Source: Pterois miles (lineage: Eukaryota; Chordata; Actinopteri; Perciformes; Scorpaenidae). From it: a stretch of DNA of 64,000 nt. The notes below the pieces were generated by a model. That model worked only from the letters and a program-made list of their open reading frames with translations. It was not told the origin of the DNA and searched no databases. Numbering within the stretch: the stretch's first letter is position 1; each line of letters starts with the position of its first letter. The stretch spans positions 8,239,001 to 8,303,000 of the forward strand of contig CAMQGK010000567.1 of assembly GCA_947000775.1 (NCBI GenBank). The letters run 5' to 3'. Below, one piece after another: positions 1 through 13,490 of this stretch. The translations under genes were made by a program, and so were the position numbers.

Positions 1-480
1 GTCTGCAGGCTGGTGTATAAAAACAGGTGGTAGCAAAATCTGGAAGGTGTGCTCATCTGTTTTAGAGTTGCTCGGGGCTGATGCTTTCTGAATGAGGGTA
101 TTAAACTGCTTCTATTAACAGAAGACAAAACGCCTCAAGCCTCTGAAAATGCAGCTCTGCTTTAAGACTATTTGTTCCATCCTTTGCCATGTAGAAAACA
201 GGCGAACCTTGATTCTTGCTCACATCGATAAGTTTAATTGAATATGAAACAGATGTTAGAGGAGAGCTGAAGAACTATGTCATGAGAGATTTTGACATTC
301 CTTATTAATCTTGTTTATTAATGTACGAGAGCGACGGGTTAGTCGCAACAAGTCATGACATGCAGCTCTAATGAGTAATGTGACCTTAATGTAACCTGTC
401 ACATCCTGTTAATCCTTTGACTAGAACATGCTAGGAAGCATAGTGTAATACGCTCAAGTCCATAACTTATCAGCAATAAT

Positions 481-810
481 GTCGCCTCACAGCAGGAGTG
501 TAGCAGGTTTGAATCTGGCTTGGGGCCCTTCTGTGTGGAGTTTGCATGTTCTCCCCATGTTAGCGTGAGTTTTCTCCAGGTTCTCCAGCTTCCTCCCACA
601 GTCCAAAGACATGCAGGTTAACTGATGATTCAAAATTGCCCATAGGTGTGAATGTGAGCGTGAATGGTTGTCTGTCTCTATGTGCCCTGCGATGGACTGG
701 CGACCTGTCCAGGGTGAACCCCGCCTTCGCCCAATGCCAGCTGGGATTGGCTCCAGTGCCCCCACGACCCCTAACAGGATAAGCGATTGAAGATGGATGG
801 ATGGATAGTT
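481..810 (+). mobile_element. tRNA-derived SINE, copy 1 (5' end shortened)
   Basis: It shares GTCGCCTCACAGCA, then CTGTGTGGAGTTTGCATG, CTTCCTCCCACAGTCCAAAG and CCTGCGATGGACTGGCGACC with three other copies in this window. It ends in a GATG repeat at 793-808. The first tRNA-like bases (box A region) are missing. Short reading frames inside it are not genes. Confidence 0.8.
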
Positions 811-1929
811 ATCATCCATCACTGGGTAAATTTTTTAAAAAATGAATTTGTGATTGAATAAGGTTGCGTTCACCCCAGCCGTCCTTGGTACGGTTCGTTT
901 GGGTCGATGTGAATGACGGACGTGCACCAAATAACCGCTCTCTGGTCCGGAGTAGTCTCAGATCGCTGTCAAGTGAACTCTGGAGTGATTCATTTGTGGT
1001 GTGAGCATCATTCAAACCAATCACAGGAAGCATTTCACAAAAACATTTCTTCATTCGGACATTCCTGTTCTGGTGACTGGTGAACGAATTTACTATTCAT
1101 CAGACCACAAATGACCCTCCACGTCACTCCCCTCCACTAGGAACCACTATAGTCACCTGTAAATAACAACACCTCCAAATATCCCCTTCCTGTTAGTGTA
1201 AAGAAGTACAAGTACATTCTGAAAAGTATCACAACTAGAAGTACATTTAACTGCAAAATTGGAATTAATTATTCATTTTGACTTAAAAAGTCAGAAATTC
1301 AACTTCATATCTCATAACTTTGGCTTACTATGTCCAAAATTGGACATTATGTATTTAAAATCTGGACTTAATTCCCATAAAAAATAATTAATATGACAAA
1401 ATATCTCAAAATCAAGCCTTGAAAAATGCAAGTCTCAGTTTGCGTGTATATATACACGTTAAATATACATAGTTTTGAATCATATCTTTTAATTTTGACT
1501 CCCCAAGTTTAAGTTAACTTAATTCTCTTAATTATGACTTTCTATGTTAACTAATAATAAATTTGACTTCATATCTCATCATTTTTGGCTTCCTATTCTG
1601 ACTTATTTGAACTAAAATTTGTTGAAATTCATAAATAAATTTCAGAAATGAGCCTTGAAAAATCAAGCGGGCTGGACTGGACCCTTTCGCAGGCCGGTTC
1701 TGGCCCTCGGGGCATATTTTTGACACCCTTGATTTAGACCCAGTGCCGCCGCTGGCCACCATCCTGCTGGGAGGCTCATGTCCTGTAATCAGTGTAGCAT
1801 GAAAGCATGGTGGAACTAGCAAACAAGCTAACCAACTAGCCAGCTGTTAAATGAGTAAAAATTTAACATCTCTAGACAGTGTAATATGTGATTGATGCTG
1901 TGTGTTTTTTTTTTTATTATTTTATCTGT

Positions 1930-2030
1930 GTGAAGTGTCTTTGAGTCTCTTGAAAAGCGCTACATAAATAAAATGTATTCTTCTTATTATTGTTCTTCTT
2001 CTTATTAATTATTATGATTACTCTTGTCCC
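1930..2030 (+). repeat. LINE-type 3' tail with simple repeat
   Basis: The segment GAAGTGTCTTTGAGT...AAAAGCGCTACATAAATAAAATG, followed by a TTCTTATTATT-rich tail, is a widespread teleost interspersed 3' end. It is recognised from memory. Only the tail is present and no reverse transcriptase coding sequence precedes it. Confidence 0.5.
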
Positions 2031-2274
2031 ACTGTAGGAAAGCACATCGCACATGTAACTGTTGAGTCAAACGAGGACCCAACTGTATGACCGATAATCT
2101 AACGACATCGAACTGGACCAGTTGGAAAATTTAAACAATGGGCCTCATGCAGGAAGGCCCATCGTTCCTTATTTTTGTTCTTATTTTGTTAATACCTGTT
2201 AATTTCCAGGATTCACCAATGTTTTCTTACTTTTGCTCTTCTGGTGGTTGAAAGCACCTTCACCAAGATAAGAA

Positions 2275-2342
2275 AAAATCTAAATATTGTGAATTTCCCC
2301 ACTGTGGGACCAATAAAGGAATATCTTATCTTATCTCTTATC
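2275..2342 (+). repeat. Retroposon 3' tail ending in (TATCT)n
   Basis: GTGAATTTCCCCACTGTGGG, then a short spacer and several TATCT units. The same tail recurs at 24478-24535 (same strand) and, reverse-complemented, at 26238-26345. That is three copies of one retroposon 3' end in the window. Confidence 0.6.
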
Positions 2343-3667
2343 TAAATATGTTTTAGAGTAATTATAATGACTGGATTATTACATTTGTGGGTTAAGATAT
2401 ACTATTGGTCCATTGATCCCAGTTAAAACTATATATTGCGATATTGCATGGCCTTAATACTGCTCTTCGAGTTTCCTGCAAAGCCAGTACTAATGCTCTG
2501 GAAAATTATGTTTACTTTACTTTACTATACTTTACAATACCCTGATTTTACTACTGCTGAAGTTCTTCTTCTTTCAGCCTGTTTTGGTGGCATCTTTCCA
2601 ATTTTTCAGCATGTGCCACATGTCTCAAATTTATGATCAGATTCATCATTCAGCACACCTGAGTTAAGAACATTTGGTGTATCTGATGTTGACTTCTCTT
2701 ATTTTGTCTCTCAACAGAAAATTAAGAGGAAATTTAAGAGAAATATAAGAGAATGTTGCTGCATGAGGTTCGTTGTCTCATTCTCGCGTTAGTTTGAGTC
2801 AGGAACCGGACCTTTAGGTGTGAACCCGCCCTTAGAGTAAGGGTCAGGTCGTTATAGCTGTCATGGGGGAATGTGTACAAAATGAATGTCTCTTTAAAAG
2901 AGCTTATACCTGGACAAATTAAAGTTAAGAGTCGGATACTCCTCACCTCGATTGAATGAATGAATTCTGCCCTCTATTGCCAAGTGACTCAACCTGTATC
3001 CCGACAGAGTCGTGTCAGTCTCTACTGAGGTGCCAGGCTTCAGAAGCGAACATGATGAGATGAGTAATAGCAGGCGGCTTGTGTTGCAGTGATACTAACA
3101 TGCGGTCGTGTCAGGATCGCTGTGGATCACGTCCCTCCACAGCGAGCGGGTTCGCCTGCGGGCGCTGCCATACCTGCCACTCCCAGGAGTGCTTAACATG
3201 CAACGCGATCCTGTCTGCATAATGACTTCATAATAAGCAAGAACAACAACAACAGCTTCTCTCTTGGTGACACCATCATGGGAACTACCTGCCGTTTACA
3301 TTTTCTCTCACTAAAGCTGACAGAAATTTGGGCTACGCCTTTGGGTGACAAACATTCAACTAGCTGTTTCACCTTACAAAAAAAGAAAGTGCATTAAAAT
3401 CAAGAGAATAGAGGGTATATGCTGTACAGACTGTAAAACCCCCTGAGACACGTGTAATATATAAGATTGCTCTGACTTGAGTAGCTTTTAAATGGTGCAG
3501 AGCAGAGTAGAAACTTGAATCAGGCTCATTAGGTCTCCAAAGTCCAAAGAGAAAGTGGACTAAACACACCTAGCTAAAGACATATTTTGTCTAAACTTGA
3601 TATATGGCTACTTGATCATGAGTCATGTAAATAATCGCCTTTTAAATCAGTTTTCTATATCGTTGCG

Positions 3668-3848
3668 GCTCTCGCACCCTCTGGCTCGGTGCCTAAGATG
3701 AGTGATTTGGTTCCACTCCAAACCGACGGCTGTCCTGTGATCTTTCATTACGAGCTGCACCTCTACTATGTCAAAGCCTGCGGCCATAGTCACAGCTCCA
3801 GAAATCTCACCAACATATGGAGAGTTCCCATAGCTGTCAAAAAACTGA
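3668..3848 (-). other. unidentified exon-like stretch in grap intron 4
   Basis: On the minus strand an open frame encodes SYGNSPYVGEISGAVTMAAG and then FDIVEVQLVMKDHRTAVGLE, and on to a possible donor (AGG|GTGCGA, near 3681). A pyrimidine-poor but possible acceptor, TTTTTGACAG, precedes it at about 3838. The residue mix looks protein-like and uninterrupted over about 60 codons. I do not recognise the family. It does not resemble the SH3 domain still missing from grap. It could be an alternative exon, a fossil exon of another gene, or chance. Confidence 0.2.
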
Positions 3849-5023
3849 AATATGAACACCTGCATAGCTTGTTATGTCTGTAAGAAACACACTGATTTGA
3901 CAACAGGAAATGCTGCTTCACTGTGTCATATAGTCTCATCAGACGCTTGACTAAATCTGGCCTAAACAAAGACGAAGGAGACAGAGACTGATGACAGCAG
4001 ATGTCTTTTAGATGGGTTGGGGACGAGACTGAAATTGTCATTTCTTGGGGAAAAAAAAAGAGACAGAGCTGCATTCAGTTTCCTAAATTCAAAACAATTA
4101 TAAATTACTCAAATTTGAAGCATTTGAAGGGCAACATTTGACGCTGTATACAGAAAATCTAAGAGGAAACTGCTGAAGATTAATTAAGTTTACTGATTAT
4201 TAGTAATGATATAATGTGTCATTTTATCATTGGTTTGTGTAATATGAAATACTTATTTTATAAATGTTATACTGTATCAGCTGATATATTTATTATCAGC
4301 TTATTGTTGCACATTTAACATTTAGCATATGTGTTATAACATATAACATGTTATATACAATATTAAATATTTATATGTCACCATCAAATGATTTTTAAAC
4401 CGTTAAGAATCTGTTTGTTAAACATTTATAAATATTATATAGACAGCTGGACCAGAAACCAATTATTAAGCACTGACAAAGTATTAACGATCTCTCTAAA
4501 TAATGTTTCTAGATGTTTTACAAAGTATTTATTAATCATTTAACAAGGTATTCCAACCATCATTTGCCACTTTATAATAGCCATTTTAATTAGCATATTT
4601 ACAGTATATATGTAAATATAAGTAAAAATGTATAATATGTTATGTGTGCAACAATAACATGTTAAAATTACATATATTATTTATTACTAATAATTACTAA
4701 ATATTGATTGTCATTATTATATTATATTATTATATTTTATTATTTGTTAACATTAAAATGACTATTAACTATTAGTCTAATTAACTATTAATTTACCATT
4801 TATGAATGATGCTCATTATGAAGCGTATATATTCTCTCCAGGTTTCCTTTGTGTGTGAGTCACACAGGAAGGACTTGAATGGTGAAGAATCCTCTTTAAT
4901 TACTGACTAATGTGTCTATTGATGAGATATTTATACCTTGTGCTTTGGAAAAAAAAAAAAAAAAGAAGCAAGAAAGGTAAATTAGAAAGAAGCAAATGAA
5001 CAAATGAGGAGTCACATGCTCAC

Positions 5024-5192
5024 CCTGGCGAAGTGCTCGGGGTCTCTCAGGAAGACGGTCCTCTCCTTAGCGATGCTGTTGCTATGGTAGAACTCCACCA
5101 GCTCGTTGAGCGAGGAGAAGACCTCGTCCCACACGTAGTACTGACAGCAGCGATCCTGCAGCACCTTGAAATGCTGAACATGGTCTCCATAA
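5024..5192 (-). CDS. grap: grap exon 4 (second half of SH2 domain)
   Basis: This exon encodes residues 99-155. It begins SYGDHVQHFKVL and contains FSSLNELVEFYHSNSIAK followed by FLRDPEHFAR. The order VQHFKVL, SLNELV[ED]FY and IAK...FLRD matches human GRAP (from memory: QVQHFKVLREASGKY, SLNELVDFY, TIAKKRQIFLRD). The IAK segment favours GRAP over GRB2, which has a different sequence there. The acceptor is TATTTTGCAG|T and the donor is CCAGG|GTGAGC, leaving phase 0. The reading frame therefore continues into a C-terminal SH3 exon that I cannot find between bases 1 and 5023. The gene is best treated as partial in this window. Confidence 0.95.
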
Positions 5193-8100
5193 CTGCAAAA
5201 TAAACACACAGAGAGAAGTTTAAAATGATTATGATTAATACCAATTAATCACTGTGATTAATACCCATGACTAAATCATACGTGTTAAAATGAAATCTCC
5301 TCACTCGCTGGTTCCACTACAGCCTCGTAAAATAAAACTTTTAATATCTTCTTGTCAAAATGTATTTAACAACCAATGGGTGGATAGTTCAGGAGACACT
5401 GTGCAGTATGTTGTGTGCCGTGCCACCAGTGGTGCGTTCGGTGAAGGAGCATCTGTCTCCAGCATGTTGCTGCGACCTCATAATGACGACCACCAGTGGA
5501 GACTGACAGACATAACCTGGTCTTTGCTGGGTCGTCTGTGTTTTTCTTTTTTTTTTTTTTTGCACACAATCAATTTGGACCAGCTTTGGGTTGATACCAA
5601 CAGTCTTGGCCTTTAGTCCTCAAAGCTGCCCCATTAACCCCACAGCTGTCAGCTGCTGGGGCTGGCGTGCATTCAGTGCAGTCCTCTTCATTTGTCTCTT
5701 CAAAAAACAGTGGTGTCTCCACTCATTTCCTATTTTATTTTATTTCACTTAAATTGTTTTATAAAATTACAGCAAGTCCATAGTGAAACTGGCCACAACA
5801 GGCGATGAGACGACGCTGAAACACACAAAACAATACAAGAACAGACAGATTTACCACCTTAATGAAGCCGATAGCACCCCAAAGCATGTAATATACCTGC
5901 CTGTCCAGCGGAGGATAACATGTCAGCATCCCGTTTTTCCTCACCGATGGGTGAATATATGTGTGAAGGTGCAGTACCAGCAGGGGGCAACAAAACCTCT
6001 CTCTTAAGTTAAGGCAACAAAACCACTTAGTTATGTTAAGGAAAAGCAACATGGTTGGGTTTAAATACAGTACGTAAACTTAGTAAAATACAACCAGAAA
6101 CAACGTACCAGCATAGAAAACACATCTAAAAACATATCACAAACATTTGTTGGACCCATCCTCCCCTCCAGCCTGCATTTATATTGCAGTCAGTTAAAAG
6201 CAAGACCTTACTGCACGCTTTTGCCTCGTGCATTATCGTGTCATTCACACAGCTTTTTCGCGCGACTGGGCTGTACGAAGAGAAACCCACACTGATGCAA
6301 ATTCTAAATGAATATAATTAGTGGAGAATGGAGGCAATTCAAAAGGCAGACAATGACATTTACGTGGGTTTCTCTGTGGGTCTGGGGGATTCTGTGCAGA
6401 GCAGATGATGTCAAACATAATACCCATTTAGATGTCAGATGTGAATCATTAATCACACAGTATTAGCAACATTTCATATCATGAGGGTTGATGGGAGAAC
6501 AAAATAATTGAGCGTACCTCAAAATAATAATAAAATAAAGCCACATAATGGCACAAACAAAAATAGCCACGGTGTTGGAGTGCATGCCTTGTTGTTCTGA
6601 TTAAAAGAGTTTGGTCAGTATTCATTGGCAATCATACCTGCTCCCCTATCCTGCTCTGTGCTGGTTGCTAAGTAACTTGCCAGCTTTATCTTTAGAAATC
6701 TGGACACCTCACCGTGATCACACGGTTATATAACTGCATCCAATATGCAGCGGAAGTCAATGCAACTCCCCCATATTTCTAAACACATCACATAAGTAGG
6801 TGTGTGGGTTAATGGTTAAATCTCATTCGTTTGGGGAAAAAGATTACGCCGTAGAGGAAACAGCATTGTTTATTGTGACAACGTTGGTGTCTATTAAAAT
6901 AAAGAATATTCCCCATAAAAAAGGTGCGCTCTCGCTCAAGAATAAATTTTTTAACCTCCCAAAACTCCTCGTATATATAGTGTGAGGGGTGCTGCTCCAA
7001 GGGGGGGAATAAATGAGCATCAGCTTGTTTCAGGGAGAATTCCTTCCTCTATTCAGACGCTGAGCTCCATGAACGAGGGCTGACTCCCCGATGACTGGAT
7101 GGCATTCAGCTACACCTCCACCCTGCCCTTCTTTCTCTGCCTTCTCCATTTCACCCTCTGTGCCCTCATTTCCCTCCTCTCACCCGCTGTCAGTCTCCAC
7201 AAAAAAATGATGAAACTCAAGTGTTTGTAGTTGAAAACATTAATGTACATTTTTTTTGTACTTATTTTTGGATTGACACTGTACCAGCCTTTGTAGTCTT
7301 TCAACAGTGACTCATACTGTCTGTCTTCTGCTTTGCCTTTGGGTCTGTATTCCTCTCTGTGTTGCTCTCCCTCTTCTCTGCTATCTGACTTCCATCTAAC
7401 TTTTCCCTCCCTATCGCAGCTCCTCTTGTTATCTGCTCCAGTCTGTCTCCATCACCCTCTCTATCCCTCCGCTGAATCACACTACTGTGATCTTCTCTGT
7501 GAATGATCTCTTATCAGCCCCATCACTGTCCCCGGTCGTCTGCCGCCGTGTGCTGCGCCCTACTGGTCGGGCTGTGTTACTGCCGCCAGCTGTGCAGCTG
7601 TTTGCAGCGAGACAAAGCATTTGAACCTGGGCCAGTGTGCTCACCGGATAGGAGAGTGAATGACGAATAATGAGGAGAGTTTAGATTGTGTGGAGGTGGA
7701 GGTTAAAGACAGGATGTAGGCAGGTCAAGGACTTTCCCTTTAGGGGATTCACGACAATGTAATATAATGAAACACATCAAATACACAGAAGGAAGGAAAC
7801 TGGAAACAAGACATAATTTTAAGTTGGGCTGTGGCCTGTTCACCACATCTAGTTTATATTTCCTCCTGCTGTTATGTAATCATAGCAATTCCATGTCTAA
7901 CATGCAGTTTTATTTGCTTTGTGTTAATTGTAAAGGGCAAAAACATCCATATCAAACCTAAGTTATATTTATCTGTTGTTCTGACCAACAAAACTGCTAC
8001 AGATCTAAAAAGCATTATGTTTATCAGGAGGTTATCCCTATTTGCTTCACAGATTTCCATTTCATCCAGTGGGTGTCAACTGACATTAAAGGATCTTTAT

Positions 8101-9530
8101 ATGATGTCCATAGCATTAATATAATGTAAAACTATATATAGGTATAGAGGAGTAATGTCTACCTGAGCAGAGAGTGAAGTCACTGTCCCTCTATGTGTGT
8201 TGTGATCCGAGTTTCTCTGTGCTTTGTTGACATTGCCAGACCGGCTGCGTGTGCTTTTAGTGCATGTGAGCGTGCCCCACTGACTTGCTAATGGCGGCCG
8301 CTCTGCATTGCTCTCATAAAGCGTCGGTGTGGAAGCGTAGCACCCACCCTCCGATTCCCCCTCATGTAAACACTGTTAGCTCTGTCACCACTGTTTCCAC
8401 TGTTCGCACCGATAGATGCGACCCGTCGGCTCAGCTGTTGCCATGTTGAGAGCCGTGCAGAGGCAATAGAAATGCTCCTAATCTTGCTTTTACCACCTTT
8501 AAGCACAGGATAACATACTGCATGCAATGTGATTCAACGCAGTGTGATAAACAGGAAATGGAAAGTTAGAAAGATGGATTATGTAGCTGCAAGTTTTACA
8601 AGTAGGTTTTCACATTGTGCTAAAAGGAAAGTTTTTCCAGAAAATGGACAGATCTTTGACAAACTAATGCATTTAATATATCACAGATTTACACTGACAC
8701 TCTGCAGGAGCTGCCATTATTTCAGACTGGCAGCTAGATGTATTACTGTATCATACAAGACATTAAATCAAAAATTCCTAGACAAAAACCGATGTGAAAT
8801 ATTTCATCTCGTATTTGCATATAAATTCTACTCGTTGTGTCAGCAGAGAAAAATTTCAAACTAAATATTCCTGCAGCGTCTCCGTACAGCTGACCAGAAT
8901 CGCTTCAAATATTTATTGAGCAACACTTAAACTGCAACTTCACATCTTCACGCTCAATTTGCTCCACGGCGCAAAACTCTACCCTACCTCTGTACCACTG
9001 GAGTAAACTAATGCACTGTGAAATTTACGAGCAAACCTTGGGCCGATTACAGAAAACGGTCGTAATGTTGAAATCCAAACCACAAGCTTGCAAACACAAT
9101 ATCTCAGCTATGAGTGAACACCTTCTCAGGTGGAGATAATCTGTAAATTCATAGTACTGATCATGTGTCAACTCCTACACACTATTATAAGGTCATGTGA
9201 ACAATTCAAAGATAATCATAGTAGTTTTACAAGCTGTTTGATTTGTGCTCATATTGGGAGCTCACATTTACATCATTACGATGACTGACTAGAGGGCAAC
9301 GAACACATTGTGGTGAAGAAAAACTCTTAATTTATACGAACGATTACGAGCGGCGGCTTGTAAAAGTGAACACTTTACAGAGGAGGAGAGCGAGGATGAG
9401 AGAGAACAGATGTAATGCTGCAGCTATATCAGTGTTAGGTGATGTCATGTTGACGTTTTTATTAATTATTACCCAGAGACATCAGCGAAGCAGCATGTAT
9501 AACAGACAGCATCTGTCTCAACTTGATCAC
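5193..9530. other. grap intron 3, left part: no gene seen
   Basis: AT-rich intronic sequence with pyrimidine-rich patches around 7110-7500. The stretch 8165-8530 has few stop codons and a moderately GC-rich composition, and may be an old interspersed repeat. I cannot support a gene in it. The satellite-related copy near 6.0 kb is listed separately. Confidence 0.5.
5760..6110 (+). repeat. interspersed copy related to the 54-bp minisatellite
   Basis: AAGGCAACAAAACCACTTAG, then TTAAGGAAAAGCAACATGGT (about 6010-6055), matches the unit of the 19.08-19.89 kb array (AGGCAACAAAACTACTTAG, then TTTAGGAAAAAGATTA). The surrounding 350 bases show no coding sequence. The limits of the element are approximate. 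Confidence 0.5.
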
Positions 9531-9549
9531 ACACACACACACACACACT
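9526..9549. repeat. (AC)n microsatellite
   Basis: Ten or so AC units in grap intron 3. Confidence 0.95.
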
Positions 9550-10445
9550 CCAAGTGCCCTCTCATCTCCCTGATCCAGTGTAATTAAGGCCCACAGCGAT
9601 AGCAAGATTATTTTCTTTTTCCAACTAAAAGGAAGCGGGTGAGAGAGAGATTAAGAGAGAATGAGAATGAGAGAAAATGAAACAGATGTATAGATAGAAA
9701 ACGCACAGAGAGAGAGAGATATACTGTAGATGAGGACAGAGGTTATTTATAAACTTTTACTCTACGCCAGTACAATTTAAGATGCGTGAAGGTCATCCGT
9801 CTGTCTCTCGCTCGACTTTCCCTCCATCAATCTAGTCTCACTTCCCCATTCTCGCATCCTGCCAACCCCCCTTTTCTAATCTGCTGTTCGGTTTCTAAAC
9901 CGCTGCAGATGTCTGGAATACTTCACACGGCCGCGCTGACACCTCCAGCTGTCAATTTAACTCTGTGTGAGTGTGTGTGTGGGTGTGTGTGTCAGTAGCT
10001 GATGGTCGTGTCAAGGAGTTATCAGAGTGCGCGTCAGCCCATGTGCTCGCTGCAAATCACAGATTACATCAGATATGTCTGTCGGTGCGAGTGGCCGTTA
10101 TCTCATGTATCAAGGCTGAGCGTATAGTGTGCATGTGTGTCAGTGAGTGAGAGGTTCAGCTCCTCCTGCAGCATCAACAAATATTCGCCATCACCTGTTT
10201 TCATAGATGGATGTGGAAAGAGGGAGGAAGTGTGTGTGTGAGGGTGCAGAGATGAAAGGGAAGAATGATAAAAGATGTTTAGTGGAGAGGAGGCAATTTA
10301 GGCCGAAGTGTGTTGACGGTTCAATAAGGAGCCTTTTAGATGGAGATAATATGGGCCTGAGTCACTTATCATCATAAATAAAACAACCACCTTATCTAAC
10401 CAAACACTGATTATGCTATAGGCTGCATATAAAGATGGATGATGC

Positions 10446-11387
10446 TAGGTTTGGGCGATATTGATTGGCCGCGATAATCATTCTTGCGTGTCCACAATAA
10501 CAGAGCAATATTCAATCATGTTGAATACTGGGATTCTGCCAGTAATCTTAACTAAAATGTGTTATACAAGTAATGAACTCCTTTAAGGAAAAACTCTTAA
10601 GGACTCTTAAGGAAAAAGTGTGTAGGATGTGTAAAATGGTGATAAACATTTAATTTCCTTTATTCTTCACAATAAAAGTCCCCCCGCTTTATTATGAAGC
10701 AGCAAAGTCAGGAAATAGGGGGTTTTCATCAGCAGCTTAACCTCCTATGCAGCTGAAAAGTGAAATGGTAAAATAAATCTAACATGTATAAGTACAAACA
10801 GCGAAGTCAGAGATTCAGTTAGAAGCTACAAAAGTACTGAAAGCTGAACACACAACATCTTCCTCTCTCTGGTCTCCTGCGGCTTGTTTAAGGAGAGGGG
10901 AGAAGGGGGGTCATTGGTGACTCTTTGCTTTTAAACCACACGAAAAAGGAGAGCCAGACAACATGAACGATGTGATCTGTAAACTGTACAATAAACAAGT
11001 CAGGGACTAAAAATGGAAATGCCACAACTCTCTGCCCCCATCTTAAAACGTACTCCATCCACAAACAGCAGCTGGACCAGAACTCCTCCCACAGTGAGCA
11101 ACCAGCCCTCAATCAAAGGTAACAACATGTAAACGGTGGCAAGACGAGGACAGTTACTAGTCACCAGCTGATCAATTTGAGTTAATGATCTCGATGTCAT
11201 TGTGTAAAATAGCACTATCTAGCTATACATTGTGGCCCATTTGTATTAATGTATGTGTCTCCTGTCCATACATATTTGTATCTATGTGCATCTCTTTTCA
11301 GCTTTTTTTTCCAACGATAATATCTTATATCATCTTTTTCTTAAAGCAATATCATCAGTAAGGGAACTTCATTATCGCCCAACCCTA
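10446..11387. mobile_element. non-autonomous DNA transposon with terminal inverted repeats
   Basis: It begins TAGGTTTGGGCGATA and ends TATCGCCCAACCCTA, imperfect inverted repeats about 942 bp apart. The 8 bases outside each end, GATGATGC and TATGAAGC, agree at 6 of 8 places, as a worn hAT-type target duplication would. No transposase frame is visible inside. Confidence 0.65.
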
Positions 11388-11720
11388 TATGAAGCATCTC
11401 CACTTCCTCCCACTGTGCAGAAATGAAGCCAAAATATCCCAGAACTGCCATCTTGAGACATTATTTGGAGCCAGAGTGTGCAGTAGTGGGCAGTGGAGCC
11501 ACGGTGTCAAGATCCTGAACCAATCACGAGCCAAGCACAGTCGCAGCTCGTCAGCGAGAGAGGCTCACGGCTGCCAATCATGACGTCTCACCCACTTTTT
11601 ATAGCATCCGCTCTGCTAACATGGAGGAGTCAGGCTTTATGATCTATACTGCAGCCAGCCACCAGGGGGCGATAAACATGTTTTGGCTTCATTTTTGCTG
11701 TCATGTCATCCAACCAACCA
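11388..11720. repeat. probable interspersed repeat
   Basis: A segment with ACCAATCACGAGCC, CATGGAGGAGTCAGGC and CAGCCACCAGGGGGCGAT. It resembles a teleost repeat family related to the 25885-26580 copy (gene-like wording in all frames but many stops). Boundaries are uncertain. Confidence 0.35.
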
Positions 11721-12214
11721 TGAAGTCATTCATGTCAGCCTGAAAATTCAGATAAGCTTGATGATTGATTCAGACAACAAGAGCTGCTGTCATTGGTTGA
11801 GATACATTTAGGAGGCAGAGCCCATAGCAGCAGCTGGCAATAAAGAAATTCATGTTGCAAATATAGATTAGAGTAGTTATATAACAGTTTCTCAGAGCCA
11901 GACATGCTTCAAGGAAAGAAATATTCCATTTTGTAAAATCTCAGTGGCACAGCTTTTCTAACGAACTAGCTAAAGTTAGGCTAACAAGCCCCCAGGTCAG
12001 GCTTAAACCACAGAGGTAAATGACTTGAGCAAGGAAAATAAAGCGCTATGACTTGAAGCACAAAATTAACATTTTCTTCACTGCTTATCCTGCCAAGCTG
12101 ACTCAGTCTAGCCAAACCAGCCTATAGCGATCTGGTTATGCTAGTTAGCAATGCAACATTCTGATATTTATTTGTCAACAGTTTACACATTTATTAATCT
12201 GCTGTTTATGTTAA

Positions 12215-12335
12215 AATATTAAAGAAATATTTTGACATTTTGTGAATTATCCCCTTTTCCGGGCTTTGCGCTAAGCTAAGCTAACTTGCTGCTAGCTTTA
12301 TATTTAGTGTACAGACACGAGTGATAAGCTATAAA
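12215..12335. repeat. half copy of a foldback element (GCTAAGCTAAGCTAAC family)
   Basis: AAATATTTTGACATTTTGTG, then GCGCTAAGCTAAGCTAAC and TTTAGTGTACAGACACGAG. This matches one arm of the elements at 13196-13490 and 28551-29368. Only one arm is present. Confidence 0.6.
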
Positions 12336-13195
12336 TCGGCAAACAAAAGCCAGTATTGGTGAGATTATTTTCTAAAACTCTTCCTTTAAATTTGTCAACG
12401 TTTTGCTATTGATGCAAATCAACCATTTTCTTAAAGCTACATTTGTCTTTCCCAAAGTGCCTCCTGTTCCTTTAAGTTGTTGGCATGTGCTTTGATAATT
12501 ACTGTAGACTCAAACTAAAGTCTGTTATATGAAGACGGGATCCTTTAAGGTTAAACAAAATCATGCACTGATGATTTTATGATTTATTTTTTAAAATAGA
12601 CCTACTGGGGGCTTTTACAAAACTTTTTATGTACCACTATGTCACTAGATCCAGAAGAGAAAAGACAGACAGCGATAGAATAAAGTGAGAAAATTGAGTA
12701 AAAAAACAGACAGAGAAAAGAAAGGGGAGACCCTCTGGAGGGTTTATTTCCCAGAGGACTGACTGGTCTTATTTCAGCTCCGCTGCCAATATGAGAAAAC
12801 AGAAAAAGTTAAATCATGCAGACGCCATAAGCGCTTCCTTCTCCTGTCTGTTTTATCAGCAGCTGCTGCTTGCTCTTGCCCTCTGTCTCTCTTCATCTCT
12901 CTTTATGTTCCCTCCTCTTCTCTCTATTTCTCTCTATTTATGTCTCTGTCTCGCTCAAGTCTCTCTCAAATGTGAACTTTGGTATTCAATTGGTGCCACT
13001 GAGATGTGGTGGAAAGCTGTGAAACTGGACGGTTGATAGAAAGGCGACCAGTTCACTTTTCTTTTGGTTCCAAAAGTAGTAGCAATCAATAAAAAAATTA
13101 ACAAAATAAAATATAAGTTTTTCTATGGTTTCTACAAATATTGGCACAGATGTCTTCATTGGGGATATTTCTAAACCCTCCAGCACCCTTTCTGA

Positions 13196-13490
13196 GTGTT
13201 AGATGAGAATATTGATACCACTCTACATTACAGCCAGCAGCCAGTTGGCTTAGCTTAGCACAAAGACTGGAAACAGCTAGCCTGGTTCAGTCCAAAGGTA
13301 ACAATCAAGATATAGCATGTTAACTGGTGAGCTTTAGAGTCGCTGGAAAGTAAATTTTATTACCTTCAGGTGGAGCCAGGCTAGCTGTTTAGACTCGTTT
13401 TCAGTGTTTGTGCTAAGCTAATTGGATGTTTATCTTCCCATCTGACTCTCCACCAGCAATAAGAGTGTTTCCCAAAAATGTCAACTATTG
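13196..13490. mobile_element. foldback (long inverted repeat) element, degraded
   Basis: The left arm has GGCTTAGCTTAGCACAAAGA and CTAGCCTGGTTCAGTCCAAA. The right arm has AGCCAGGCTAGCTG and GTGTTTGTGCTAAGCTAA, their reverse complement. The transcript would fold into a hairpin. No coding content. Confidence 0.6.

Noticed and set aside
487..822. 111-codon ORF on the minus strand, and similar ORFs at 14110-14376, 53161-53419 and 55126-55431
   Set aside because: All lie inside SINE copies and share the same SINE-derived words.
1..5023. C-terminal SH3 exon of grap
   Set aside because: I looked on the minus strand for an ALYDF-like start, a WW pair and a PxxY ending in an open frame and found none. 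It is probably outside the window.
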